Shown here: in pieces, positions 16,160-25,431 of the stretch | Layout of the letters: each line of letters opens with the position of its first letter | How positions within the stretch are numbered: the first letter of the stretch is position 1 | DNA from: Patiriisocius marinistellae | GTDB lineage: Bacteria > Bacteroidota > Bacteroidia > Flavobacteriales > Flavobacteriaceae | Assembly (NCBI RefSeq): GCF_009014635.1 | Contig: NZ_BKCF01000001.1 | Location: forward strand, 62,001 to 126,000 | Direction of reading: 5' to 3' | DNA: 64,000 nucleotides | Program-made: the position numbers and the translations under genes | Notes under the pieces: model-generated | Database searches by the model: none | What the model was told of the DNA's origin: nothing | The model's input: the letters and a program-made list of their open reading frames with translations, nothing else

Positions 16160-17221
16160 ATGATGCAACGCAAAACAATTTTAGTCGCTCCCTTAAATTG
16201 GGGTCTTGGTCACGCTACGCGATGCATTCCCATTATTAACGAACTTATCATTCACGGTTTTAAGGTTATTGTTGCTGGAGATGGGGCAGCACTATTGTTA
16301 TTGCAAAAGGAATTTCCGAAGTTAGAACACATTGAGCTTCCTTCTTATAACATTACGTATCCTAGGAAGGGTAATAAATTTAGATGGAATTTATTATTAA
16401 AAGTTCCGCATATTTTAAAAACTATTGCTGCTGAAAAAAGGCGAGTGTCAAAAATTGTTGAGGAGTATAATATTAAAGGTATTATAAGCGACAATCGCTG
16501 GGGAGTTATTAGTAAAAAAGTACCTTCTGTTTTTGTAACACACCAGTTACATGTTTTAAGTGGTAGTACTACATCAATTACGAGCAAATTACATCAAAAT
16601 ATTATTAGAAAATTTACGGAGTGTTGGATTCCAGATTTTAAGGGGCCAAGAAACTTAAGTGGGAAATTGGGGCATATTAATGATCTAGATTTTCCTGTTA
16701 AATATATTGGTACGCTTAGTAGATTAAGACAAGAAGAAATCACCAAAAATTATGATATTCTTATTTTACTTTCAGGTCCAGAACCTCAACGAACGATGCT
16801 AGAAAAACGTTTATTAGCGGAATTTAAAGATGATGCACGAAATATTTTATTAGTGAGAGGTGTTGTCGAAAATGAAGAAACTGTTAGTTATTTTGGGAAT
16901 ATAAAAATCATCAATTATTTAAAGACTGATGCATTAAGCCAAGCTATTAACGAAAGCGAATTAGTTGTGGCGCGCTCAGGCTATACAACAATTATGGACC
17001 TTGCCGCACTTGAAAAAAAGTGTTTCTTCATCCCAACACCAGGGCAATATGAACAAAAATATTTAGCAAAAAGATTAAAAGAAAAAGGTATTGTTGCCTC
17101 ATGTAAGCAAAGAAGTTTTACAAAGAAAAAACTTTTAAGTGTTACCTTATATTCTGGGCTCTCAAAAGAGAAGCATACTCAGGACTATGGAAAACTATTT
17201 AGCCTTTTCCATAGTAAATGA
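16160..17221 (+). CDS. Glycosyltransferase, MurG/GT28-like
   Basis: A 353-residue protein with an N-terminal PLNWGLGHATRCIPI (residues 11-25), the nucleotide-sugar glycosyltransferase fold seen in MurG-like enzymes, and a C-terminal donor-site stretch VARSGYTTIMDLAAL followed by FIPTPGQYEQ. It is not MurG itself; the acceptor is unknown, probably an envelope lipid or glycan. Its 3' end overlaps the convergent histidine-kinase gene by 27 bases. Confidence 0.82.
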   Translation: MMQRKTILVAPLNWGLGHATRCIPIINELIIHGFKVIVAGDGAALLLLQKEFPKLEHIELPSYNITYPRKGNKFRWNLLLKVPHILKTIAAEKRRVSKIVEEYNIKGIISDNRWGVISKKVPSVFVTHQLHVLSGSTTSITSKLHQNIIRKFTECWIPDFKGPRNLSGKLGHINDLDFPVKYIGTLSRLRQEEITKNYDILILLSGPEPQRTMLEKRLLAEFKDDARNILLVRGVVENEETVSYFGNIKIINYLKTDALSQAINESELVVARSGYTTIMDLAALEKKCFFIPTPGQYEQKYLAKRLKEKGIVASCKQRSFTKKKLLSVTLYSGLSKEKHTQDYGKLFSLFHSK

Positions 17222-18244
17222 AAACTCTGAACCTACGCCATACTGACTCTCAACATAAATTTTTTCACTGTGAGCTTCTAAAATATGTTTAACAATAGAT
17301 AAACCAAGACCACTCCCACCTTCTTTTCTAGAACCACTTTTATCAACTCTATAAAAACGCTCAAACACTCTATTTATATGTTGAGCTTCAATACCTTCTC
17401 CATTATCGGTGACTCTAACAATTACTTTATTTTTAATGAGGTCTTCTACACTTACCTCAATGCTACCATTATTTTTTCCATACTTAATAGAGTTTACTAT
17501 TAGATTTGTAACTACTTGCTGTATCCTTTCTTGATCTGCATAAACCTCTATTGGGCCAGTACTTTTGTAATCAATATCAAAAATTAAATTTATTTTTTTC
17601 TTGGCAGCTTTCATCTCTAAAAGGTCAAATACATTTTGAATAAGCTTAATGATATTAAAGCGCTCTTTTTGCAATTGTAAACCACCAACCTCAAGTTTCG
17701 AAATCATATCCAAATCTTTGACGATGTAAATAAGCCGTTCAACCCCTTTATTTGCTCTTTTAAGGTATTTTTTTCTAACAGACTTGTCTTTCATTGCGCC
17801 ATCTAGCAATGTTAAAATGTATCCTTGAACTGTAAATAGAGGTGTTTTTAATTCGTGTGAAACGTTTCCTATAAATTCTTTCCTATAGTTTTCACGAATT
17901 TTAAGTGTTTCGATCTCAAGTTTTTTGTTTTCAGCAAAACGCCCTATTTGTTTTGTAAGCGTTTTCATATCTGTAGAAACTTGTTGTTGACTTAATGAAG
18001 AAGCATCTAGCAATGTAACTTCATCATATATTTCTTTAATTCTACGATAGATTAACTTCTCTATTCTTAGCTGAATCATTAAAAAGCATGTTATAAAACA
18101 TACAATAAAATTTAAAATTAAATAAGTGACATTTATTGCACCTTGAAAATAAAAAAAACTACCAAGAATAATTGTTAAAATAATTGATATGTAGCCAGCT
18201 GAAAAACCCGCAAAACGATATGATTTTTCTAATTTTTTAGACAT
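17195..18244 (-). CDS. Sensor histidine kinase, PhoR-like
   Basis: A 349-residue membrane kinase: two hydrophobic helices within residues 15-60 with almost no periplasmic loop, then DHp domain with phospho-acceptor H130 (SHELKTPLFTVQGYI), and ATPase boxes NLIVNSIKYG, DNGEGI and GGSGLGLSIVKH. The very short external loop argues against sensing a soluble ligand directly; PhoR of many bacteria is built alike. Its start overlaps the regulator stop by one base, so they are partners. Confidence 0.92.
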   Translation of the reverse strand: MSKKLEKSYRFAGFSAGYISIILTIILGSFFYFQGAINVTYLILNFIVCFITCFLMIQLRIEKLIYRRIKEIYDEVTLLDASSLSQQQVSTDMKTLTKQIGRFAENKKLEIETLKIRENYRKEFIGNVSHELKTPLFTVQGYILTLLDGAMKDKSVRKKYLKRANKGVERLIYIVKDLDMISKLEVGGLQLQKERFNIIKLIQNVFDLLEMKAAKKKINLIFDIDYKSTGPIEVYADQERIQQVVTNLIVNSIKYGKNNGSIEVSVEDLIKNKVIVRVTDNGEGIEAQHINRVFERFYRVDKSGSRKEGGSGLGLSIVKHILEAHSEKIYVESQYGVGSEFSFTMEKAK

Positions 18245-18927
18245 TAAACTACAAATTTATAACCCACACCTTTAATTGTTTTAAATTTTTTATCTCCAAT
18301 TTTCTCTCTTAATTTTCTAATGTGCACATCAATCGTTCTTCCTCCTACAATTACTTCATTTCCCCAAACCCTGTCAAGTATATCTTCTCTTGTAAATACT
18401 TTACCAGGTTTTGAAGCTAATAATGAAAGCAACTCAAATTCTTTTCTAGGCAATATCATTTCCTCTTTACCTACAACAATCTTATACTCCTCTCTATTTA
18501 TTGTAATATTACCAAGCTTTATATTTTGAACCGCAGCATCTACTTCCTTAAATCTACGAAGCAAAGACTTTACTTTGCTTATTAGTACTTTTGGTTTTAT
18601 AGGTTTTGTAATATAATCATCTGCTCCAGCTTCAAAACCAGCGACTTGTGAATAATCCTCATCTCTTGCAGTTAAGAATGTAATAACAGTCTCAGATAAT
18701 TCTGGAATTTCACGAAGTTTTTCACAAGCTTCCATTCCATCCATTTCTGGCATCATTACATCTAGCACTATTAACTTTGGTTTATGTTTTAAAGCCATTG
18801 CTATGGCTTCAACTCCATTTTTTGCCGTTACTACTTGATAGCCTTCTGAGGTTAAATTATAACCAATGATTTCTAAGATATCCGGCTCATCATCTACTAG
18901 CAGAATAATAGTGTCTTTTTTTTTCAT
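18244..18927 (-). CDS. OmpR/PhoB-family response regulator
   Basis: A 227-residue regulator: receiver with VDDEPDI, phospho-acceptor D56 in VLDVMMPEMDG, switch Thr in FLTARDED, and Lys in DYITKPIKP; then a winged-helix domain ending RTIDVHIRKLREKIGDKKFKTIKGVGYKF. The close fit to PhoB-type regulators and the partner kinase suggest phosphate or envelope control, which is inference. OmpR-family proteins bind direct repeats spaced 10-11 bases, the form of the arrays at 3758 and 4442. Confidence 0.94.
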   Translation of the reverse strand: MKKKDTIILLVDDEPDILEIIGYNLTSEGYQVVTAKNGVEAIAMALKHKPKLIVLDVMMPEMDGMEACEKLREIPELSETVITFLTARDEDYSQVAGFEAGADDYITKPIKPKVLISKVKSLLRRFKEVDAAVQNIKLGNITINREEYKIVVGKEEMILPRKEFELLSLLASKPGKVFTREDILDRVWGNEVIVGGRTIDVHIRKLREKIGDKKFKTIKGVGYKFVV

Positions 18928-18959
18928 TTTTATTTAATTTTATTCAATCCTAACACATA

Positions 18960-18967
18960 CAAAAGTA
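18960..18967 (-). promoter_or_regulatory. Promoter -7 box of the two-component operon
   Basis: TACTTTTG on the minus strand, 32 bases before the start codon. Confidence 0.5.
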
Positions 18968-19078
18968 ACAAACCTTCATTCATTGTGTACAGATTTTAAA
19001 GATATATACTTACTTCATACCCAATATTAAGTGATTGTTAAATTATTATTCTAACAATCTATAACTATAACTATTATG

Positions 19079-19086
19079 TATCTTTG
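19079..19086 (+). promoter_or_regulatory. Promoter -7 box of the T9SS protein gene
   Basis: TATCTTTG matches TAnnTTTG, 24 bases before the start codon. Confidence 0.6.
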
Positions 19087-19110
19087 CGCAAGAAAATTTA
19101 AAATTTTATC

Positions 19111-20043
19111 ATGAAAAAAATTACTTTACTTTTTGCTCTTTCAATAAGCGCTGTTTCTTTTGCTCAAATCGCAAAAACCAGTTTCGAAAACCCTACACTT
19201 GGCACACAGTATATGGATACTGGTGATGCTACTGTAGCGCATGATTTAGTTAACAATACAGACCAAGCCGTTGTTGACTTTACTGCTGATGCTACCGAAA
19301 TAGGTTTTAATGCTCGTTACGAGCCATTTGACACACCAGATGTAGGTCTTACAGATGGAGACTTCGTAGGTGTTACAGATTTTGCCCCTGGTGTAGACTT
19401 TCCCTATACAGATGGTACACAAGGATATCAAATTAGTGATGCTGATGGAAACTTTATTCTTGAATTTGATACAGTAGATTTAACCGGAGCTACAACTCCT
19501 GGTTTAACGATGGATTATTTTCTTGCTGAAACTGGATATGAAGGTGACGGCACTGTAAATGAATCTTCTTCAGACAGATTACGTATTTACGTAAAAGATT
19601 TAACAAACAATACTGAAATTGACATTCTTAATACTACAGGTAATGATATTAATGATTTAGGTATAGAAGGTGCTTGGAATAATGGAGTAGCTGCTTTATT
19701 ACCTAACACAATGGTACAACTTGTAATCGAAGCAAGAATGAATGCTGGAGCAGAAGCTTTCTTTTTTGACAACATTGTATTTGACGGTACATTAGGTATT
19801 AACAACGTTGCTGCAGATACTTTTTCTATATTCCCTAACCCTGCAACTTCAGGAGTTTTAAACATAACTTCTAAAAATACAGGAGTACTTAACGTTGCTA
19901 TTTTTGACGTATTAGGAAAGAAAGTTCTTAACGGAAATGTAACTAATAAAACAATGAATATCAGCTCATTAAACAGCGGTGTTTATATTGTAAAAATTAC
20001 ACAAGATAACGTAACTGCTACAAAAAAATTAATTGTTAAATAG
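19111..20043 (+). CDS. T9SS-secreted protein of unknown function
   Basis: A 310-residue protein with signal peptide MKKITLLFALSISAVSFA, a beta-rich acidic body (residues 20-235) with repeated Asp/Thr/Gly, and a type A T9SS sorting domain from about residue 240: FSIFPNPATSG, IFDVLGKKV, and LNSGVYIVKI near the end, finishing KKLIVK. It is thus exported by the type IX system and attached to the surface or released. The body resembles a carbohydrate- or calcium-binding jelly roll but I cannot name the family. Confidence 0.85.
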   Translation: MKKITLLFALSISAVSFAQIAKTSFENPTLGTQYMDTGDATVAHDLVNNTDQAVVDFTADATEIGFNARYEPFDTPDVGLTDGDFVGVTDFAPGVDFPYTDGTQGYQISDADGNFILEFDTVDLTGATTPGLTMDYFLAETGYEGDGTVNESSSDRLRIYVKDLTNNTEIDILNTTGNDINDLGIEGAWNNGVAALLPNTMVQLVIEARMNAGAEAFFFDNIVFDGTLGINNVAADTFSIFPNPATSGVLNITSKNTGVLNVAIFDVLGKKVLNGNVTNKTMNISSLNSGVYIVKITQDNVTATKKLIVK

Positions 20044-20067
20044 TCAATTTAATTTTTGAACATACTC

Positions 20068-20100
20068 AAAAAAGGCTCCCATACGGGAGCCTTTTTTTGT
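20068..20100. terminator. Bidirectional terminator between convergent genes
   Basis: A 13-bp stem AAAAAAGGCTCCC / GGGAGCCTTTTTT with loop ATAC, with T-runs on both strands. It serves the T9SS gene (+) and the lipoprotein gene (-). Confidence 0.9.
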
Positions 20101-20115
20101 CATTAACAAAAATTT

Positions 20116-21078
20116 CTATTCTAATAAAGCAGTCCCTATTGAGCCTGTTGCTGTTGACCAAGTAGCAGATGTAGCTTCCTCACATATATTATCATAATAA
20201 ACATTTCCAGCTCCTTTACTAAAACTAAAATTCCAATTAACTGTTATCGCACCAAATTGTGAAGTTTGATCAGGTATTGTAAACTCATGAATTGGTACCT
20301 CATAAACAAACGGCGGAAAAGGAATGGGAATACTCAGCGTTTCATCATTTGTAAAAAATGGTAATCTTTCACCAAGAGGAAGTGAAAATCCTTCATCAGG
20401 TGAACACCCTGGGTAATCTGCTGGGTCAAAAAGTTCTATATTAGTGTCCATATACGTACCCCCACCATTTTTCATAACCACTAAACTTGAAAGTTCGTTT
20501 ACTACAATCTCAAAATTTCCAATAGGGGTACCTAACGGTAAAATGGTAGATGAATTACTTATCAAATCCCAAGTGCCAAAATGATTAGCATTGTTACTAT
20601 CTTGATATGAACCCATTCTAACTTCAACCATGCTTGCTGAATTTTCTTTTAAAACTCTAGCATCACCTGCAATACCAGCAATAGTTAAATTTCTTATAAT
20701 GGGATTTTGTGGCTCATTTACATCAATTGTAAAACTACTGTTTCTGTTTTTTAAAGTATAAACATTAATATCTTTAGCAACTTGATTTTGTAAAACAAAG
20801 CCCATACTTCTACCGTTAACCAATTGTAATATTGCATTATAATTACCATCATTTCCTAAATTAATAGTCAACTCACCGTGGTAAGAAATATCCTCAGTAG
20901 CTACTACGCCGCGATAAATCCCCTTTGATTGGGTGTCATATTGCGCTGCCGCTCTTGCAGTTTCAGGTTGTACAATTGTGCTAAGGTCAATTTCTTGAAT
21001 TTGATTTTCTTCAAGTGACGTATCCTGGCTGCAACCTAGCATTAACAGTGTAGCAGCAATAATAATTGGGTTTTTCAT
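20116..21078 (-). CDS. Lipoprotein of unknown function
   Basis: A 320-residue protein with lipoprotein signal (MKNPIIIAATLLMLGC, Cys16) followed by an acidic linker rich in Gln/Glu. The rest is predicted beta-rich, with IYRGVVATEDISYHGELTIN and a C-terminal FGAITVNWNFSFSKGAGNVYYD. No recognised domain or catalytic motif. It is anchored in the envelope. The next gene upstream is divergent, so it is monocistronic. Confidence 0.75.
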   Translation of the reverse strand: MKNPIIIAATLLMLGCSQDTSLEENQIQEIDLSTIVQPETARAAAQYDTQSKGIYRGVVATEDISYHGELTINLGNDGNYNAILQLVNGRSMGFVLQNQVAKDINVYTLKNRNSSFTIDVNEPQNPIIRNLTIAGIAGDARVLKENSASMVEVRMGSYQDSNNANHFGTWDLISNSSTILPLGTPIGNFEIVVNELSSLVVMKNGGGTYMDTNIELFDPADYPGCSPDEGFSLPLGERLPFFTNDETLSIPIPFPPFVYEVPIHEFTIPDQTSQFGAITVNWNFSFSKGAGNVYYDNICEEATSATWSTATGSIGTALLE

Positions 21079-21316
21079 AATTAAAGGTTTAGTTAAAATG
21101 CAATATCGGAAACTGACAACTTAAAATTTTGAAAATTAGACAATACGCTTATTTATAAGATAAAAAACCGCAAAATGTTGATATACATTATTTTATAAAA
21201 TTTAGAATACATATAAATACTCAGTCCTTTCAATAGCTTAAAAATTTGAAAACAATAACATTTTTAAATTCTACAAAACCAGATATTTTTATATTGCTTA
21301 TTTTTGATACATATTA

Positions 21317-21326
21317 CTTCGGAAAT
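21317..21326 (+). repeat. CTTCGGAAAT motif copy before a start codon
   Basis: Ends 6 bases before ATG 21333, in the position normally used by a ribosome-binding site. Confidence 0.55.
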
Positions 21327-21332
21327 ATTAAT

Positions 21333-22307
21333 ATGTCCATACCCTCTATTTTTGAAATTAAAAACGCAGATGATTTTGAAGCTGCCGCGCTTGAAACATT
21401 TAGACATCAATACAGCACTATCGATGTATACCAAAGGTTTTGTAATTACCTCAATATAAAATCGGAAACAGTAAAAAAAGTTTCAGAAATTCCGTTTTTG
21501 CCAATTGAATTTTTTAAATCCCACCAGCTCATTTCCGAAGTTAATACTACCGAAAAAATATTTTTAAGTAGTGGGACAACGGGTTCAATTACTAGTAAAC
21601 ACCATGTTGCAAATATTGCGCTTTATGAAGAAAGCTTTTTAAAAGGTTTTGAGCTTGCTTATGGTGCTATTCAACAATATACTATACTCGCTCTTTTACC
21701 GGCATATTTAGAGCGTGAAGGGTCTTCTCTCGTATATATGGTGGATACGCTAATTAAAAAAAGTAAAAATTCAAAAAGTGGTTTTTATCTCCATAATCTT
21801 ACTGATCTAGCCTCAACTTTAATTGAACAAGAAAAAAAAGGAAAGAAAACAATATTACTTGGCGTTTCGTACGCGCTTTTAGATTTGATTGAAATGCAAA
21901 AATTTCAACTCAAACACACTATTGTTATGGAAACAGGTGGTATGAAAGGGCGTAGAAAAGAAATGATAAAACAAGAATTGCATAAAGTACTTACTGCTGG
22001 CTTTGGTGTTTCAAAAATACACAGTGAATATGGTATGACAGAGCTTTTATCTCAAGCATATTCAATTGGAAAAGGGATTTTTAATTGTCCGCCGTGGATG
22101 CAAATATTAACTCGTGACACGGAAGACCCACTAACTTTAATTGAAAACAAAACAGGTGGAATAAATGTAATCGACCTCGCTAATTATCATTCCTGCTCCT
22201 TTATCGCAACACAAGATTTAGGTAAAAAATTTAAGGATGGAAGTTTTGAAATTTTAGGTAGATTTGACTCAAGTGATATTAGAGGTTGTAATTTAATGGT
22301 ACTGTAA
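21333..22307 (+). CDS. LuxE/PaaK-like acyl-protein synthetase or acyltransferase
   Basis: A 324-residue member of the acyl-adenylate ligase-like LuxE group. SSGTTGS (about residues 77-83) is the phosphate-binding loop, METGGMKGRRKE and SEYGMTELLSQAY are the later core motifs. I start at ATG 21333 (MSIPSIFEIKN), since the longer frame to 21246 adds a hydrophobic stretch unlike the family. It likely activates a carboxylic acid and passes it on; substrate unknown. Its TAA is followed immediately by the ATG of the next gene, so the three genes to 23862 form an operon. Confidence 0.8.
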   Translation: MSIPSIFEIKNADDFEAAALETFRHQYSTIDVYQRFCNYLNIKSETVKKVSEIPFLPIEFFKSHQLISEVNTTEKIFLSSGTTGSITSKHHVANIALYEESFLKGFELAYGAIQQYTILALLPAYLEREGSSLVYMVDTLIKKSKNSKSGFYLHNLTDLASTLIEQEKKGKKTILLGVSYALLDLIEMQKFQLKHTIVMETGGMKGRRKEMIKQELHKVLTAGFGVSKIHSEYGMTELLSQAYSIGKGIFNCPPWMQILTRDTEDPLTLIENKTGGINVIDLANYHSCSFIATQDLGKKFKDGSFEILGRFDSSDIRGCNLMVL

Positions 22308-23339
22308 ATGGAATCAAAAAAGGAAGGGTTGAGCAATGGCTGTCTGTGGATTTTCCTCACGTTTATTCTCACCGTTGTAGCTTTTGGAGTAATCAAATTT
22401 GCTATTAATCTTCCTAATCTCATTACCCTATTTATTGCCATATTATTATCCCTAACACTTACTTTTAAAATACTGGGAAAACCTTCTATAAAATCTATCC
22501 TTTTTAATGTCACAATTCTCATAATTGTTTTTAGCGGACTTAATTATTTAGGCGGATTTTGGAACGAAATAATACATCAAAACGACACTGCCGTTTTTAC
22601 AGAGGAAGAGTCTGTAGCGACAGATACTATTTTTGAAAATAACAACATAATTCCAGTATTTACAAGTCGTCGTAATTGGAAAGATAACTACGGAAATCCA
22701 TACACTGGAAATCTTACCGTGCGTCAAAAAGATTATGACCGCCTTAAAAATCACATAGCAACTTTTCGGTATGGAAATGAACCTAATTTCTGGGGAAATC
22801 TCTACAATTATATTGATGAAAAAGATACGCCAAGTCTAGATTTAGTAATGAATACTTTTAAAGAAATCCATGCTGAAAAGAAACTTAACCAAATGGAGTT
22901 TGCAGAGATGGTAGTTAGTTGTATTCAAGACATACCGTACTCTTTTGTATTTCAAGATGACTGTTTGCCTGCAGATAACTATGAAGATGCTATTAAAGAT
23001 ATTCTTAAAGACTGCCCAGACTGCTGCATAGGCGATGTGCTTTACGGAGTTCAAAATCCTGTATCATTTATTAAAAATTTAAAAGGAGATTGTGACACGC
23101 GGACAATGCTTATCTATTCCATTTTAAACTATTTTAATTACGATGTTGCTATTGCTAATAGCGATTTTTATCGTCATTCTATTATTGGAATCAACATAGC
23201 CGCCACTGGAAAAAACAAAAAATATAAAGGCAAAACATATATGCTTTGGGAAACAACATCAAAGCATTTTAAAATAGGGGTACTTCCCGCAACATCTAGC
23301 GATGTAAAACACTGGAATATTGTATTAACAAGTAAATAA
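22308..23339 (+). CDS. Membrane-anchored transglutaminase-like protein
   Basis: A 343-residue protein. Residues 10-90 contain three hydrophobic segments; the remainder faces the periplasm. Near the C terminus are a Cys in KGDCDTRTML (C262), a His in YRHSIIGIN (H290) and an acidic residue in MLWETTSKHF (E315), the order and context of a transglutaminase-like Cys-His-Asp/Glu triad, so it may be a peptidase or cross-linking enzyme. That call is my reading of the motifs. It abuts the LuxE-like gene and precedes a DUF350-like gene. Confidence 0.65.
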   Translation: MESKKEGLSNGCLWIFLTFILTVVAFGVIKFAINLPNLITLFIAILLSLTLTFKILGKPSIKSILFNVTILIIVFSGLNYLGGFWNEIIHQNDTAVFTEEESVATDTIFENNNIIPVFTSRRNWKDNYGNPYTGNLTVRQKDYDRLKNHIATFRYGNEPNFWGNLYNYIDEKDTPSLDLVMNTFKEIHAEKKLNQMEFAEMVVSCIQDIPYSFVFQDDCLPADNYEDAIKDILKDCPDCCIGDVLYGVQNPVSFIKNLKGDCDTRTMLIYSILNYFNYDVAIANSDFYRHSIIGINIAATGKNKKYKGKTYMLWETTSKHFKIGVLPATSSDVKHWNIVLTSK

Positions 23340-23346
23340 AAACCGT

Positions 23347-23862
23347 ATGAACTCACAACTATTTACACTCGCACTATTAGAAATTATTCTTTCAATAATC
23401 ATCGCCATAGTTATCATGTTTGCGTCTTACAAAGTGCTTATAAAGCTATTTTTTAAGGACGGAAACCTAAATGGGGAAAATCTAGCCTTTACAATTTTCA
23501 CTTCTGGAATTGTATTGTCAATTGGTTTAATACTTTCTGAAATTTTACCATCAATCACTAACGTAATACGTATAGCAATGGCAGATAGCGAAGCCATTGA
23601 TGTTGTTGAAATACTCACCTATTCTGGGCTCTATCTCTTCATAGGTTTTCTAGCAGCAGCACTTATAAATGGAGCTGTATTTTTACTTTTTTCTCTTTTC
23701 ACAAAAGGCATCAATGAGTTTAAAGAAATACAGCAAAACAATACATCTGTTGCAATTCTAGTAGTAGCGATTATGATTAGTATTACATTGATTGTTAAAG
23801 ACAGCATCGCATTACTTATCAGTGCATTAGTGCCATATCCTACAGTCACAAATTTTATGTAA
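23347..23862 (+). CDS. DUF350-like integral membrane protein
   Basis: A 171-residue protein with four to five hydrophobic helices arranged as two similar halves (GENLAFTIFTSGIVLSIGL in the first, NTSVAILVVAIMISITLI in the second), the layout of DUF350/YjfL proteins. It begins 7 bases after the transglutaminase-like gene. DUF350 genes elsewhere often neighbour genes for amide-bond or polyamine enzymes, so the association fits a membrane module, but the role is unknown. Confidence 0.65.
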   Translation: MNSQLFTLALLEIILSIIIAIVIMFASYKVLIKLFFKDGNLNGENLAFTIFTSGIVLSIGLILSEILPSITNVIRIAMADSEAIDVVEILTYSGLYLFIGFLAAALINGAVFLLFSLFTKGINEFKEIQQNNTSVAILVVAIMISITLIVKDSIALLISALVPYPTVTNFM

Positions 23863-23972
23863 AAAAGATTTATTTTTTGTAAGCCGAAATATAATAAACC
23901 GACTATTAGTACAATTGTTATGAAAAAGGAGATGATAACTCCCATTCATAGTTGGTTGGTTAGTTAATGAAG

Positions 23973-24006
23973 AAAATCCCCAAGCGTTATGTTTGGGGAT
24001 TTTTGA
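23973..24006. terminator. Bidirectional terminator before tyrS end
   Basis: AAAATCCCCAA / TTTGGGGATTTTT stem with an 8-base loop; it serves both the DUF350-like gene (+) and tyrS (-). Confidence 0.85.
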
Positions 24007-24017
24007 TTTTGAGATTG

Positions 24018-25361
24018 TTATAAAGTCAATAAATTCTTTGGGTCGGGTTTATCACCTCCATCCTTGGTAACTCGTATAACAAAATAATTTTTCTTTCCTC
24101 TTTGCAATAACACAAAAGCACCGTTGATCAAATCTGTTTCGGTTATTTTGTAGCTGTCTTTTACTTTCTCTTTGTTTACCGAAATTGAGTTTTCTTTCAA
24201 TGCACGCCTTGCTTCACCGTTTGATTTTAAGAATCCTGTTTTTTCGGCAAGCGCACTAATAATATCGAGTCCGTTTTTGATGTCTTCCCTTGTAACTTCA
24301 GCTTGAGGTACGCCTTCAAAGATATCAAGAAATGTTTCCGAATCTAATTTTTTCAAATCGGCAGACGTTGATTTCCCGAATAATATTTCCGAAGCCGCTA
24401 CCGCCTTTTCATATTCCTCTTCATTATGGACCGTTGTGGTTACTTCTTGCGCTAGTCTTTTTTGTAACGCACGCACGTGGGGTGCTTTTTCATGAGCTGT
24501 AATAATACTCTCAATTGTTGCTTTGTCTAAGAATGTAAAAATTTTAATATACTTAGCAGCATCTTCATCACTAGTGTTCAACCAGTACTGATAAAATTTG
24601 TATGGCGAAGTCCTTTTTGGATCTAACCACACGTTACCACCCTCACTTTTACCAAATTTACTTCCGTCACTCTTTGTAATTAACGGACAAGTTAAGGCAT
24701 ATCCTTTTCCGCCGCCAATACGACGAATCATCTCTGTTCCCGTGGTAATATTTCCCCACTGGTCACTTCCTCCCATTTGTAGAGTACAGTCATGATTTTT
24801 ATAAAGGTGTAAAAAATCATACCCCTGCACCATCTGGTAGGTAAACTCAGTAAAGGACATTCCATCAACATTCTCTCCTGTCAATCTATTCTTTACACTA
24901 TCCTTCGCCATCATATAATTTACAGTAATATGTTTACCCACATCACGTATAAAATCTAAGAAAGAAAACTCCTTCATCCAGTCGTAGTTATTTACTAATA
25001 CGGCTGCGTTCTTAGTTTCGGGAGCAAAATCTAAAAACTGTGATAGCTGTTTACGCACACATTCTTGATTATGACGTAAGGTTTTTTCATCAAGAAAATT
25101 ACGCTCAGTTGATTTTCCAGAAGGATCACCAATCATTCCTGTGGCTCCTCCAACTAATGCATAAGGTTTGTGCCCACTGCGCTGAAAAAACGACAATATC
25201 ATTATAGGTACTAAATTACCTATATGTAATGAATCTGCCGTAGGATCAAACCCTATATAGGCGCTTCGCATTTTTACTAGTAAGTGCGCTTCTGTGTCTG
25301 GCATCACGTCGTGTACCATCCCTCTCCATTGTAATTCTTCAACAAAATTTTGTAACTGCAT
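24018..25361 (-). CDS. tyrS: Tyrosyl-tRNA synthetase
   Basis: Class I synthetase of 447 residues, full length. The HIGH-type motif is HIGNL (about residue 46), the KMSKS-type motif is KFGKS (about 237), and the C-terminal S4-like RNA-binding domain runs from about residue 375 ([19 protein letters not shown]). The [11 protein letters not shown] stretch shows the tyrosine pocket. Single gene. Confidence 0.98.
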   Translation of the reverse strand: MQLQNFVEELQWRGMVHDVMPDTEAHLLVKMRSAYIGFDPTADSLHIGNLVPIMILSFFQRSGHKPYALVGGATGMIGDPSGKSTERNFLDEKTLRHNQECVRKQLSQFLDFAPETKNAAVLVNNYDWMKEFSFLDFIRDVGKHITVNYMMAKDSVKNRLTGENVDGMSFTEFTYQMVQGYDFLHLYKNHDCTLQMGGSDQWGNITTGTEMIRRIGGGKGYALTCPLITKSDGSKFGKSEGGNVWLDPKRTSPYKFYQYWLNTSDEDAAKYIKIFTFLDKATIESIITAHEKAPHVRALQKRLAQEVTTTVHNEEEYEKAVAASEILFGKSTSADLKKLDSETFLDIFEGVPQAEVTREDIKNGLDIISALAEKTGFLKSNGEARRALKENSISVNKEKVKDSYKITETDLINGAFVLLQRGKKNYFVIRVTKDGGDKPDPKNLLTL

Positions 25362-25377
25362 TTCAATAAATTTTCAG

Positions 25378-25385
25378 CAAAATTA
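25378..25385 (-). promoter_or_regulatory. Promoter -7 box of tyrS
   Basis: TAATTTTG on the minus strand, 16 bases before the start codon. Confidence 0.55.
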
Positions 25386-25431
25386 CATTATTTTTTAGCC
25401 ATTTAAAGTCTTAAAAACGTATTTTAGTCCT

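Noticed and set aside
23921-23968. Very short open frame (MKKEMITPIHSWLVS) after the DUF350-like gene
   Set aside because: Only 15 residues with no downstream target on its strand; likely chance, directly before the terminator.
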